Assembly: GCA_024742395.1 (NCBI GenBank)
Contig: JANSYO010000041.1
Span: forward strand, 1 to 40,461
Length of the DNA: 40,461 nucleotides
Direction: 5' to 3'
Origin: Cytophagales bacterium
Lineage (GTDB): Bacteria > Bacteroidota > Bacteroidia > Cytophagales > Spirosomataceae
Under the pieces are notes generated by a model. That model ran no database searches. It saw only the letters and a list, made by a program, of their open reading frames with translations, and had not been told where the DNA came from. Made by a program: the position numbers and the translations under genes. Shown piece by piece: positions 17,154 to 24,620 of the stretch (position 1 is the first letter of the stretch; every line of letters starts with the position of its first letter).

Positions 17154-18614
17154 TTATTCTTCAATGATCCATGTGTCTTTTGATCCGCCTCCCTGAGAGG
17201 AGTTTACCACGAGGCTGCCTTCTTTAAGGGCTACTCTGGAGAGGCCGCCGGCCAAAACGTACTCTACATCTTTGCCAATAAGGGTAAAAGCTCTCAGATC
17301 TACGTGACGTGGCTCAAATTTATTTTTACTTTCTATAAATGTAGAATGCACAGATAGATTCATAATTGGCTGAGCTATGTACTCTCTTGGATCGGCAAGG
17401 ATAAGCTTTTTTTGCTCTTCTGTTTCTTCTGGAGAAGCGGCACTTCCTATAAATATGCCGTATCCACCTGACTGATCTACCGGTTTTACTACCAATGAAT
17501 TGAGATTGGCCAAAACATATTCTCTGTCTTTTTCTACTCCACATCTGTAAGTAGGTACGTTTTTGAGAATGGGCTCCTCTTTTAAGTAGTAGCGAATAAA
17601 ATCAGGAACATAAGCATATACGGCTTTGTCATCAGACACACCGGTGCCGGGAGCATTTACGAGTGTTACGTTGCCTTTTTTATAGGCGGCCATCAGGCCG
17701 GGTACGCCTAATACAGATTCTGGTTTAAAAACAAGAGGATCCAGGTAATCATCATCTATTCTTCTGTAAATAACATCTACCCGCTCTTTGCCATAAATAG
17801 TCTTCATGTAGACAAAGTCATTCTCCACAAAGAGGTCGCTTCCTTCTACCAGTTTTATACCCATGGTCTGAGCTAAAAATGTGTGCTCATAATAGGCAGA
17901 GTTAAACTGCCCTGGTGTGAGTACCACACATACCGGATTGTCCACTTTTCTGGGACTTACAGATTTTAAAACAGATAGTAGGGCAGAAGGATATTCTACT
18001 ACAGAATCTACTTTGAATTTCTTAAAGAGTGCAGAGAGCGTCTTCTTCATGGCGTCTCTGTTTGCTAATACGTAGCTTACTCCACTAGGACAGCGTACAT
18101 TATCTTCCAGTATATAGTATTCTCCATCAGAGTGTCTAATAAGATCTGTTCCAGATATATGAGTGTAAACTTCGCCGGTAGGCGAGAACCCAATCATCTG
18201 TTGACAGTAATTACTGGAGGAATTGATAAGGTCTTCCGGAATAAGATTCTCTTCCAGGATTTTCTTATCATTATAGATATCATGCAAAAATGCATTGATG
18301 GCTTTGGTTCTTTGAATAAGCCCTTTTTGAATGTTATTCCATTCTTTCTTCTCGATGATTCTGGGCAGTAAATCAAAAGGAAATATTCGCTCTACGCCGC
18401 GTGGGTTTTCATTGTAGGTATTAAAAGTTATACCCCGTGTCATGAAAGACTTTTTAGCGTACTCGTATAGCTGATCAAACTCCTCAACTGTGAGATCGTT
18501 AAAATAATTAACTAGTTCAGAATAAACTGCCTTGGTTTCTGTATCAAAAACCTCGTCTAAGAATTTCGGATTTTTCGGATAGTCGTCGAATAGTTTCTTT
18601 TCGTCTGTTGTCAT
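17154..18614 (-). CDS. Circularly permuted type 2 ATP-grasp protein of the Anbu locus
   Basis: A 486-residue COG2308 (formerly DUF404/DUF407) protein predicted to form amide/peptide bonds using ATP. Visible family blocks are RGITFNTYNENPRGVERIFPFDLLPRII, LEDNVRCPSGVSYVLANRDAM, VVLTPGQFNSAYYEHTFLAQ, DVIYRRIDDDYLDPLVF, VNAPGTGVSDDKAVYAYVP, the glycine-rich VVKPVDQSGGYGIFIG nucleotide loop, and VDLRAFTLIG. The ATG at 18614 (MTTDEKKLFDDYPKN) is preferred; a TTG at 18638 would add eight residues. First gene of the operon ATP-grasp, alpha-E, Anbu. The substrate is not known; published hypotheses propose synthesis of a small peptide or a peptide tag. Confidence 0.92.
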   Translation of the reverse strand: MTTDEKKLFDDYPKNPKFLDEVFDTETKAVYSELVNYFNDLTVEEFDQLYEYAKKSFMTRGITFNTYNENPRGVERIFPFDLLPRIIEKKEWNNIQKGLIQRTKAINAFLHDIYNDKKILEENLIPEDLINSSSNYCQQMIGFSPTGEVYTHISGTDLIRHSDGEYYILEDNVRCPSGVSYVLANRDAMKKTLSALFKKFKVDSVVEYPSALLSVLKSVSPRKVDNPVCVVLTPGQFNSAYYEHTFLAQTMGIKLVEGSDLFVENDFVYMKTIYGKERVDVIYRRIDDDYLDPLVFKPESVLGVPGLMAAYKKGNVTLVNAPGTGVSDDKAVYAYVPDFIRYYLKEEPILKNVPTYRCGVEKDREYVLANLNSLVVKPVDQSGGYGIFIGSAASPEETEEQKKLILADPREYIAQPIMNLSVHSTFIESKNKFEPRHVDLRAFTLIGKDVEYVLAGGLSRVALKEGSLVVNSSQGGGSKDTWIIEE

Positions 18615-18772
18615 ACTCTGGTGAATTGCTAGGTACAATATGACAATATCCTTGTGAATTATTCTATAAAATTAAAAAAATGCGTTAAAAAGTATTGAAA
18701 TAATTCAATTTGGGAGTGAAATATTCTTAAGTATTTAAATTTTCCGAATTCTCGAATTCTCCAAGCTCTATT

Positions 18773-19540
18773 TTAAGCTTTTTCCTGAAGCTTCAGTCCA
18801 ACCAGACTTGTCTGAATATCTTGAATAGCATTGTAAACCAAATCAGAGATTTGACGGTCAGAAGGATTCAGGCTACATACAAAATGCCAAACCTCAAAAA
18901 TATCTTCTGGTTTAATATGGTAAGGCAGGTAGGCTTTATTGTCTGAATGAAACTGAATGGTTCCATCGGCTTTTACAGTATTGTATAGTCTTTTGTACAC
19001 CAGCCCATCGTTTTGTGTAAGTACCACATAGGTATCTCCATCTTTAATGTCTTCCAGGTTTTCTACATAGCGGCCTATTACATAAGCTCCGCTTTCCAGA
19101 GGTGGCATCGAGTCGCCTTTGATAGGGAAAGCTCTAAACTTGCCATTGGTAGCGTATGGTAGGGAGATTCGCGGCAGATTTTCAATAAACTCTTCATCGG
19201 CGTAACCATCCAGATACCCCGCAGAGGCTTTCAGGGGAACTAGCTCTATGAGGTCATTCTGATCCTGATCTACCATGACGGGGAAAAGAATACGGTTACC
19301 GCCAATTTTCAAAAGGTCTCTCAGGTCTGTGACTTTGGTGAGGTCAATTTTCACCAGAGAATCTACAGAGATGTGAAAGTAATCTGAAAGCTGAATGAGC
19401 ATATCAATGGGTGGGGCGGCACGGTGCTCTTCCCATGAGCTAAGACGCGAACGTGTGATGCCTAGTTCTTCTGCCAAACCTTCCTGAGATAAGCCTCTGA
19501 GATGACGTAGATGAGCGATGTTCTTACAAATCTTTTTCAT
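18773..19540 (-). CDS. XRE-family transcriptional regulator with S24/LexA-like autoprotease domain
   Basis: A 255-residue CI/LexA-type repressor. Residues 4-60 form a Cro/CI helix-turn-helix (NIAHLRHLRGLSQEGLAEELGITRSRLSSWEEHRAAPP). The C-terminal S24 domain has the scissile Ala107-Gly108 in LKASAGYLDGY, the nucleophile Ser144 in IKGDSMPPLESG and the general base Lys183 in LVYKRLYN. All self-cleavage residues are present, so it could respond to RecA-ssDNA like LexA or CI, although the HTH is not LexA's. It is probably autoregulated: an inverted repeat overlaps its promoter (19593-19630). It lies upstream of, and in the same direction as, the Anbu operon, 158 nt from the ATP-grasp start, and could conceivably influence it by read-through. 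Confidence 0.9.
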   Translation of the reverse strand: MKKICKNIAHLRHLRGLSQEGLAEELGITRSRLSSWEEHRAAPPIDMLIQLSDYFHISVDSLVKIDLTKVTDLRDLLKIGGNRILFPVMVDQDQNDLIELVPLKASAGYLDGYADEEFIENLPRISLPYATNGKFRAFPIKGDSMPPLESGAYVIGRYVENLEDIKDGDTYVVLTQNDGLVYKRLYNTVKADGTIQFHSDNKAYLPYHIKPEDIFEVWHFVCSLNPSDRQISDLVYNAIQDIQTSLVGLKLQEKA

Positions 19541-19592
19541 AAATGTGCTGTTTTGACCTTTGCAGTGAGCTTTTTAATATACTCCAAAATAC

Positions 19593-19630
19593 TTAGCACA
19601 AATCTGCTAAAATATTATGCAATGAGCAAA
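19593..19630 (-). promoter_or_regulatory. Promoter with overlapping inverted-repeat operator of the S24 regulator
   Basis: On the minus strand TTTG (19630-19627), a 20-nt spacer and CAGATTTG (19606-19599) form a near-consensus promoter (TTTG-N19-21-TAnnTTTG with one mismatch). The -7 box sits inside a perfect inverted repeat TTAGCA-N6-TGCTAA (19593-19610). A repressor on this palindrome would block the promoter. Leader about 53 nt. Autoregulation is inferred from position. Confidence 0.6.
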
Positions 19631-19675
19631 AAATGATAAAATTTGTAGCAAAGGTTGTCGCTCGGTGGCAGCTAA

Positions 19676-20641
19676 TTACTTTTCATTATTCACAGTAATT
19701 ACGATTTTTCCCAGATGCTCACCTTTGCCAAAGTAAGAAATAAGACGGGGGATTTCATCAAAATCGTAAGGGCCGTCTATCTGTGTTTTTAATTGACCTT
19801 TTGCGTACATTTCACTGATTTTATTCAAGTCTTTATTGGGTTTTAAAGCCAGTACATGCATGTTTTTTCGGGTGGTTTTTGAGGCAATGGCCAATTGTAT
19901 AAGTCGGTTCAAATGACCCCCTACGGTAACATAGTTTCCATTGGGTTTGAGTGCCCTGGCATAAGCCGCCGGACCGCGGGTGCTTTTTGCGTCTATGATG
20001 AGATCATACTTATCACCGGTTTTTGTGAAATCTGTTTGGCGATAGTCTATCAAATGATCATAACCGATCGATCGCATCATGTCAAATTTTCTACGACTGT
20101 CTACTCCGGTGACTTCTGCATTGTATAGCTTGGCTATTTGCACGGCAAAGCTGCCCATTCCACCTCCGGCTCCGTTAACTAACACCTTTTGATTTTTCCG
20201 GATGTTTGCTACATCCACTAAGCCCTGATAAGCCAGCATAGCAGCATGAGGAATGGAGGCGGCCTCTGCAAAACTCATGTGTTCCGGAATAAGTGAAAGG
20301 GTACTTTCATTGACACTTATGTACTCCGCAAAACTTCCCCAGCCGGCCTCTGAGATATCGGCATAAACTCTGTCGCCTATATGAAGGTTTTTGACCTCTG
20401 CTCCCAGTGCTTCTACAATACCGGCCAATTCTATTCCCGGAGTAGGTTTCTTAGGTTTAAAAAGACCAAAAAGAAGACGGTATAAATGGGGTTTTCCTGT
20501 GACCAAACTCCAGTCGAAATCATTGATGGTCGTGGCCATGACTTTAATTAAAACCTCATTTTTGCCGGGAGAAGGTTTCTCTATGTCCTTGATTTGAAGT
20601 GCCTCAGGAGAGCCGTAACTCGTTTGTATAATAGCTTTCAT
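19676..20641 (-). CDS. Zinc-less MDR-family NAD(P)-dependent alcohol dehydrogenase / quinone oxidoreductase
   Basis: A 321-residue medium-chain reductase. The GroES-like N-terminal domain reads MKAIIQTSYGSPEALQIKDIEKPSPGKNEVLIKV, with the MDR signature PGIELAGIVEALG. The Rossmann domain has VLVNGAGGGMGSFAVQIAKLYNAEVTGVDS. The catalytic-zinc Cys and the four structural-zinc Cys are absent, so it belongs to the quinone oxidoreductase-like branch and likely reduces quinones or enals with NADPH. It stands alone between the S24 regulator and the PhyH gene, all on the same strand with gaps over 95 nt. Substrate not predictable. Confidence 0.85.
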   Translation of the reverse strand: MKAIIQTSYGSPEALQIKDIEKPSPGKNEVLIKVMATTINDFDWSLVTGKPHLYRLLFGLFKPKKPTPGIELAGIVEALGAEVKNLHIGDRVYADISEAGWGSFAEYISVNESTLSLIPEHMSFAEAASIPHAAMLAYQGLVDVANIRKNQKVLVNGAGGGMGSFAVQIAKLYNAEVTGVDSRRKFDMMRSIGYDHLIDYRQTDFTKTGDKYDLIIDAKSTRGPAAYARALKPNGNYVTVGGHLNRLIQLAIASKTTRKNMHVLALKPNKDLNKISEMYAKGQLKTQIDGPYDFDEIPRLISYFGKGEHLGKIVITVNNEK

Positions 20642-20741
20642 GGTCTATTGAGTAAAGTAGTAAAGCTAATATAGGCAGAGAGGCTTTGGGTAGAAAGTGG
20701 TTTTGGTTGGTCGGCTTTTTAGCTTTTTGGGTGGAGAGAAG

Positions 20742-21482
20742 TTACTTCACATCCAAAATATACATCCCTTTTTCTCCAATTCTCTCTTTCGTTTCTGAAG
20801 TGATGTACCGTTGCTGATCTACCTGCTGAGGTAGGCTTCGGTTACAAAAATAGCTATGAATACTCCTGCGGTCTTTAGTGGTGTGGTTTGTAGTGCCGCC
20901 ATGCCATACATGTGAGTTGAAAATCACGACTGAACCAGCCGGTGCCTGAATCAGGATTTCATCGGGATGTGGGGCCAGTGGGTCTTCAAGTACATCATTG
21001 GGGAGTTCATTTCTTTTATGACTGCCAGGTACTATGCGGGTGGCTCCATTATTTTCTACAAAATCATCTAATAACCAGATGGTATTACAAACCTGATAAT
21101 CTCCGTTAACTACGGTATTTCCCCAGTCTACGTGGAGCTTCTGAAGTCCTTTGCCAGGCTTAGCGGCCCTATAATTTAGTGATGAAAGTTTATAGGCTTT
21201 GCCCAATACGGTTTCAATGGCCGCCAGCACTTTAGGGTGCGTGTAAAACTGGTCAAAGACAGAGCCTTTATTGACGAGGTCTGCCAGTCGGTCTACTCCA
21301 TCTTCAGTAGGGTGCCGAATGTATTTAGAGTCAAATAGCTCTGAGCCGGCTTTTTCTCCTTCATTGTTTAACAAGGCATCGATCGCCTCATTTACTTCTT
21401 TTACCTGAGAGGCATTCAGGAGTGGTCCCAGATTCAGGAACCCGTCCTTTTCCAGACTGTCAATTTCTTTTTGAGTGAGCAT
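20742..21482 (-). CDS. Phytanoyl-CoA dioxygenase (PhyH) family oxygenase
   Basis: A 246-residue Fe(II)/2-oxoglutarate oxygenase. The metal triad is visible: His117 and Asp119 in LHVDWGN and His194 in SHVWHGG, with Arg205/206 in KDRRSIHSYF as the 2-oxoglutarate anchor. Family blocks WLLDDFVENNGATRIVPGSHKR and APAGSVVIFNSHVWHGGT are clear. Members hydroxylate varied small molecules (phytanoyl-CoA, ectoine, halogenation-like reactions), so the substrate cannot be told. It is divergent from dnaX. Confidence 0.88.
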   Translation of the reverse strand: MLTQKEIDSLEKDGFLNLGPLLNASQVKEVNEAIDALLNNEGEKAGSELFDSKYIRHPTEDGVDRLADLVNKGSVFDQFYTHPKVLAAIETVLGKAYKLSSLNYRAAKPGKGLQKLHVDWGNTVVNGDYQVCNTIWLLDDFVENNGATRIVPGSHKRNELPNDVLEDPLAPHPDEILIQAPAGSVVIFNSHVWHGGTTNHTTKDRRSIHSYFCNRSLPQQVDQQRYITSETKERIGEKGMYILDVK

Positions 21483-21629
21483 TTTATAGGGTTGGTTTTG
21501 TAAATACTAAGATCGCATTCTGTTCGGTGATTTGCAATTGGTATTTTTTAACAGCAGGCTGTGCTGCTTATTGGATTAGCAAAACGTTCAATTTTATCCA
21601 CGTCTTTCTGCTGAAGTAATATTCTTTTC

Positions 21630-21637
21630 TATCTTTG
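21630..21637 (+). promoter_or_regulatory. -7 box (TATCTTTG) immediately upstream of dnaX
   Basis: A perfect TAnnTTTG match ending 6 nt before the ATG at 21644. Transcription should start at or within a few bases of the start codon, so the mRNA is predicted to be leaderless or nearly so. The -33 region has only a weak TCTG at 21607-21610 (19-nt spacing). Confidence 0.5.
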
Positions 21638-21643
21638 CCAGCG

Positions 21644-22801
21644 ATGGAGCAATTTGTAGTATCGGCACGAAAATACAGACCTGTCACCTTTGATTCGGTG
21701 GTGGGGCAGAGCCATATTACCACTACCTTAAAGAATGCCATAAAAACGGAGCATCTGGCTCAGGCCTTCTTGTTTTGCGGCCCCCGGGGGGTAGGTAAAA
21801 CCACTTGTGCCAGAATTTTGGCTAAGACAATCAACTGCCAGAATGTTACGGTCGATACAGAGCCATGTAATGAATGCACCAGTTGCAAGAATTTTGGGCA
21901 AAACGCCTCTTTTAATATTCATGAGCTTGATGCGGCCTCTAATAATTCAGTAGAGGATATCAGGAATCTGATAGATCAGGTACGTTTTCCTCCGCAAGAT
22001 GGCAAGTTTAAGGTTTACATTATTGACGAGGTTCACATGCTTTCGTCTGCGGCCTTTAATGCTTTTTTAAAGACCCTGGAAGAGCCACCATCGTATGCCA
22101 TCTTTATATTGGCTACCACAGAGAAACATAAGATTCTTCCTACTATTCTGAGTCGTTGTCAGATCTTTGATTTCAATAGAATTCAGATCAAAGACATGGC
22201 CAGCCATTTGGCAGATATTGCTGTGAAAGAAGGCATTGAAGCAGAGCCTGATGCACTTGAGCTGATTGCTCAAAAAGCCGATGGTGGATTAAGAGATGCT
22301 CTGAGTATGTTTGACCTCAATGTCACATTCTCAACAGATAAGCTGCTTACATATGCTGAAGTACTGGAAAATCTTCATGTACTGGATTACGATTATTATT
22401 TCAGAATTGTAGATGCCCTTTTTGCCGGAGATTTATCCGAAAGCCTTCTGATTTTTAATGAAATTCTAGACAAAGGTTTTGATGGTCATCAGTTTGTGAC
22501 TGGTTTAAATGAGCATTTCAGGAATTTATTGGTAGGACAAGACAGCCGAACCATCTCTTTAATGGAGGTGTCTGAATCTGCTAAACTTAAGTATCAGGAA
22601 CAGAGTAAAAAGGTTTCTAAAGGCTTTTTGCTTTCAGCTTTAAGTCTGGGTAGTAGTGTAGATTTAAGTTATAAGTCTGCTAAAAACCAGCGGCTGCATG
22701 TAGAAATAGGGCTGATGAAAATGGCCAGCATTTCTCAGGTGCTGAATTTGGCAACACTTTCTGAAAACGGGGCTGAAAAAAAAAGTCTGATAACAGCTTA
22801 A
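21644..22801 (+). CDS. dnaX: DNA polymerase III gamma subunit (DnaX, in-frame product)
   Basis: Clamp-loader ATPase. The 385-residue in-frame product starts MEQFVVSARKYRPVTFDSVV; an upstream TTG (21635) overlaps the promoter box and is rejected. Walker A is GPRGVGKT (46-53), the zinc Cys are 65, 75, 78 and 81, Walker B is YIIDEVHML (125-133), and sensor 1/SRC is FILATTEKHKILPTILSRCQIF. AAA+ domains I-II and the helical domain III are complete. The frame ends at TAA 22799-22801, 15 nt after a run of nine A, which is where a gamma subunit should end. The tau-specific part continues in the -1 frame (next entry). Two DnaX products are predicted from one gene. Confidence 0.9.
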   Translation: MEQFVVSARKYRPVTFDSVVGQSHITTTLKNAIKTEHLAQAFLFCGPRGVGKTTCARILAKTINCQNVTVDTEPCNECTSCKNFGQNASFNIHELDAASNNSVEDIRNLIDQVRFPPQDGKFKVYIIDEVHMLSSAAFNAFLKTLEEPPSYAIFILATTEKHKILPTILSRCQIFDFNRIQIKDMASHLADIAVKEGIEAEPDALELIAQKADGGLRDALSMFDLNVTFSTDKLLTYAEVLENLHVLDYDYYFRIVDALFAGDLSESLLIFNEILDKGFDGHQFVTGLNEHFRNLLVGQDSRTISLMEVSESAKLKYQEQSKKVSKGFLLSALSLGSSVDLSYKSAKNQRLHVEIGLMKMASISQVLNLATLSENGAEKKSLITA

Positions 22802-23391
22802 ATGCTAACCAGACGGCCAGTTTAAATTCTGGGAAGTCTTCTGCCCAGCCTCTTACAGGAAATGCTGAAAACCCTCAAGCGGCTAAATCGCAGAATAGTG
22901 AGCCTGTAAAAACGGTGACAACTAAACCTAAAAAACTTTCGCGGCTAAAATCAACGGCTGATCTGGAAAAGGAAATTCTGGAAGAAGAAGAAGCGAAAGA
23001 AGCGGCTGTAGAAAAGGCATCTAATTCCTTAGGTAATACACCTTACACAGAAAAAGAAGTAAAGGCTGCTTTGCTGAACTGTGGCAAGTCAATGGAAAGA
23101 CGAACAGAGAAGTACATTGTGGAGAGTGATTTTGAGCTCAAAGACGATATGCTTACTTTATTTCTTGTCAATAGTACCTTAATGGAGCTTTTTCATGAGC
23201 TGAAGCAAGAGATTCTTGATTTTATCAGAAAGGATATTGGCAATGACAGCCTGCAGATTTCGGCGATACTTACAGCTGAGAAAAAAGAGGCCAAGCCAAG
23301 AACTGAGCAAGAGAAGTTTAAGGCCATGCTTGAGAAAAATCCTGCTTTAAAGAATTTTAAGGACGAGCTAGGTCTCGATTTGGTTTATTAA
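21644..23391 (+). CDS. dnaX: DNA polymerase III tau subunit (DnaX full length via -1 frameshift at A9)
   Basis: If the reading frame slips by -1 in the A9 run at 22776-22784, or if the polymerase adds one A, translation continues without a stop from 22783 to the TAA at 23389-23391. The result is a 582-residue tau (380 + 202). The extension begins KSDNSLNANQTASLNSGKSS, a Ser/Asn/Gln/Ala-rich linker. It continues with an acidic coiled stretch (LEKEILEEEEAKEAAVEKA) and ends in a C-terminal domain finishing EKFKAMLEKNPALKNFKDELGLDLVY, as in Bacteroidota DnaX proteins, which would bind the polymerase. The downstream open frame has no ATG at its start (its first usable start is a GTG at 22915), which supports expression by recoding rather than a separate gene. 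A homopolymer sequencing error (true A10) is the alternative. Confidence 0.75.
22776..22814 (+). promoter_or_regulatory. dnaX slippery site (A9) and adjoining potential stem-loop
   Basis: GCTG is followed by nine A (22776-22784) and then GTCTG. In frame 0 the codons are GAA AAA AAA AGT. Directly after it, GTCTG (22785-22789) can pair with CAGAC (22810-22814) around an inner AGC/GCT (22795-22797 with 22804-22806). The in-frame TAA (22799-22801) is within the loop. The layout resembles known dnaX recoding sites in E. coli (A6G with stem-loop) and Thermus (A9 slippage). Confidence 0.65.
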
Positions 23392-23439
23392 TAACACTAC
23401 CGGAATTCTCAATTAGGAGCCGGATTCACAATATAGACT

Positions 23440-24567
23440 ATGCCTAATTTTCATCAAATCTTAATCAAGATTGTTCTTGTATCATTTACCTTAATGACTG
23501 TTAAAGGTCAGAGCACAGTTTTTGAAGGTGGGGAATCAGGTTACAGCTGTTTCAGGATTCCGGCTATTACTGAGGTGAATAATAAACTAATTGCTTTTGC
23601 CGAAGGCAGAAGAAACAGTTGTTCTGATTTTGGTGACGTAGATATTGTAATGAAAACCAGCGATGATTTAGGTGAAAGCTGGTCAGAGCTGAAGGTAATA
23701 GTAAACAATAGTTCGCTTCAGGCGGGTAATCCGGCTCCTGTTTATGATGTCAAAGATCCCCGCTATCCTGATGGGCGTCTTTTCCTTTTTTATAATACCG
23801 GCACGGCCTCAGAAGCGGAAATTGTTTCTGGTAAAGGTTTACGGGAAACCTGGTTTATCACCTCATTAGATGGAGGGCAGGGTTGGTCTGAACCACAAAA
23901 TATTACTACTCAGGTTCACCGGCCATTCGAACCTGAGTATAATACAAGCTATTCTTTCCAGGAAGATTGGCGTCACCATGCACTTACGCCCGGGCATGGT
24001 ATTCAGCTGGCAAGTGGCCGGCTGTATATACCTATAAATGTAAGTGTGGGAGAAGTGTTGAATGGTAAAATCCCATATCGTGCCGGAGCTTTCTACAGCG
24101 ATGATCATGGGGACTCTTTTCAAATAGCAAATTTATTAGAACAGCCGGGAAGCAATGAATGTACCGCTGTGGAATTGTCAAACGGCGAAGTTATTCTTAA
24201 CGCTCGTGACCAAACCGAAAAGACAGGAAAACGCTTTACTGCCCGCAGTACAAATCAGGGTCAAAGCTGGGATATGGAGGCAGTAGATTCTTTTTTGACT
24301 GATCCTGTTTGTCAGGGTAGTTTTGAAATTATTCGTGGTAAAAAGAACGATTTAGTGTTGTTGTCGCAGGTTTTTCATTCTACTAAAAGAGAAAACCTTA
24401 GTCTTCATTTAAGTAAAGACGGAGCTAAAACCTGGTTTAAAACCATGACAATAGATTCGGGTTCATCGGCTTATTCTGATCTGGTAGTTTTATCAAAGAA
24501 CAGGGTTGGCGTTCTTTATGAGAAAAATAATTATCAAAGGATTGTATTTAAGGTGATAAAATTATGA
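23440..24567 (+). CDS. Secreted exo-alpha-sialidase (GH33, BNR repeats)
   Basis: Cleaves terminal sialic acids from glycans. The 375-residue protein has a signal peptide ending near residue 23 (FTLMTVKGQ). The FRIP motif CFRIPAI (Arg39, first of the arginine triad) is followed by AEGRRNSCSDFGDVDIV, carrying the acid/base Asp. Five Asp-box type repeats are visible: SDDLGESW, SLDGGQGW, SDDHGDSF, STNQGQSW and SKDGAKTW. NECTAVEL and SGSSAYSDL fit the conserved Glu and nucleophile Tyr. No lipobox or T9SS domain is present, so it is probably periplasmic. It starts 48 nt after the dnaX stop. No sialic acid uptake or catabolism genes are nearby, which suggests scavenging or that the rest of the pathway is elsewhere. 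Confidence 0.9.
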   Translation: MPNFHQILIKIVLVSFTLMTVKGQSTVFEGGESGYSCFRIPAITEVNNKLIAFAEGRRNSCSDFGDVDIVMKTSDDLGESWSELKVIVNNSSLQAGNPAPVYDVKDPRYPDGRLFLFYNTGTASEAEIVSGKGLRETWFITSLDGGQGWSEPQNITTQVHRPFEPEYNTSYSFQEDWRHHALTPGHGIQLASGRLYIPINVSVGEVLNGKIPYRAGAFYSDDHGDSFQIANLLEQPGSNECTAVELSNGEVILNARDQTEKTGKRFTARSTNQGQSWDMEAVDSFLTDPVCQGSFEIIRGKKNDLVLLSQVFHSTKRENLSLHLSKDGAKTWFKTMTIDSGSSAYSDLVVLSKNRVGVLYEKNNYQRIVFKVIKL

Positions 24568-24620
24568 AAATGGATGCTTGATAAATCTCGAAAGGTGCTT
24601 CTAATGTTCTATTTGTCATT

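Noticed and set aside
18733-18760. Tandem GAATTCTC and AAGCT inverted repeat downstream of the S24 gene
   Set aside because: Very short and without a T-run; not convincing as a terminator or repeat element.
21552-21566. CAGCA-GGCTG-TGCTG palindrome between phyH and dnaX
   Set aside because: Short, not repeated at other promoters, no consistent distance to a -7 box; may be chance.
22915-23391. Independent 158-residue gene after dnaX
   Set aside because: Starts only at a GTG inside an open frame that extends back to the A9 run and matches the tau C-terminus; treated as the frameshifted part of dnaX.
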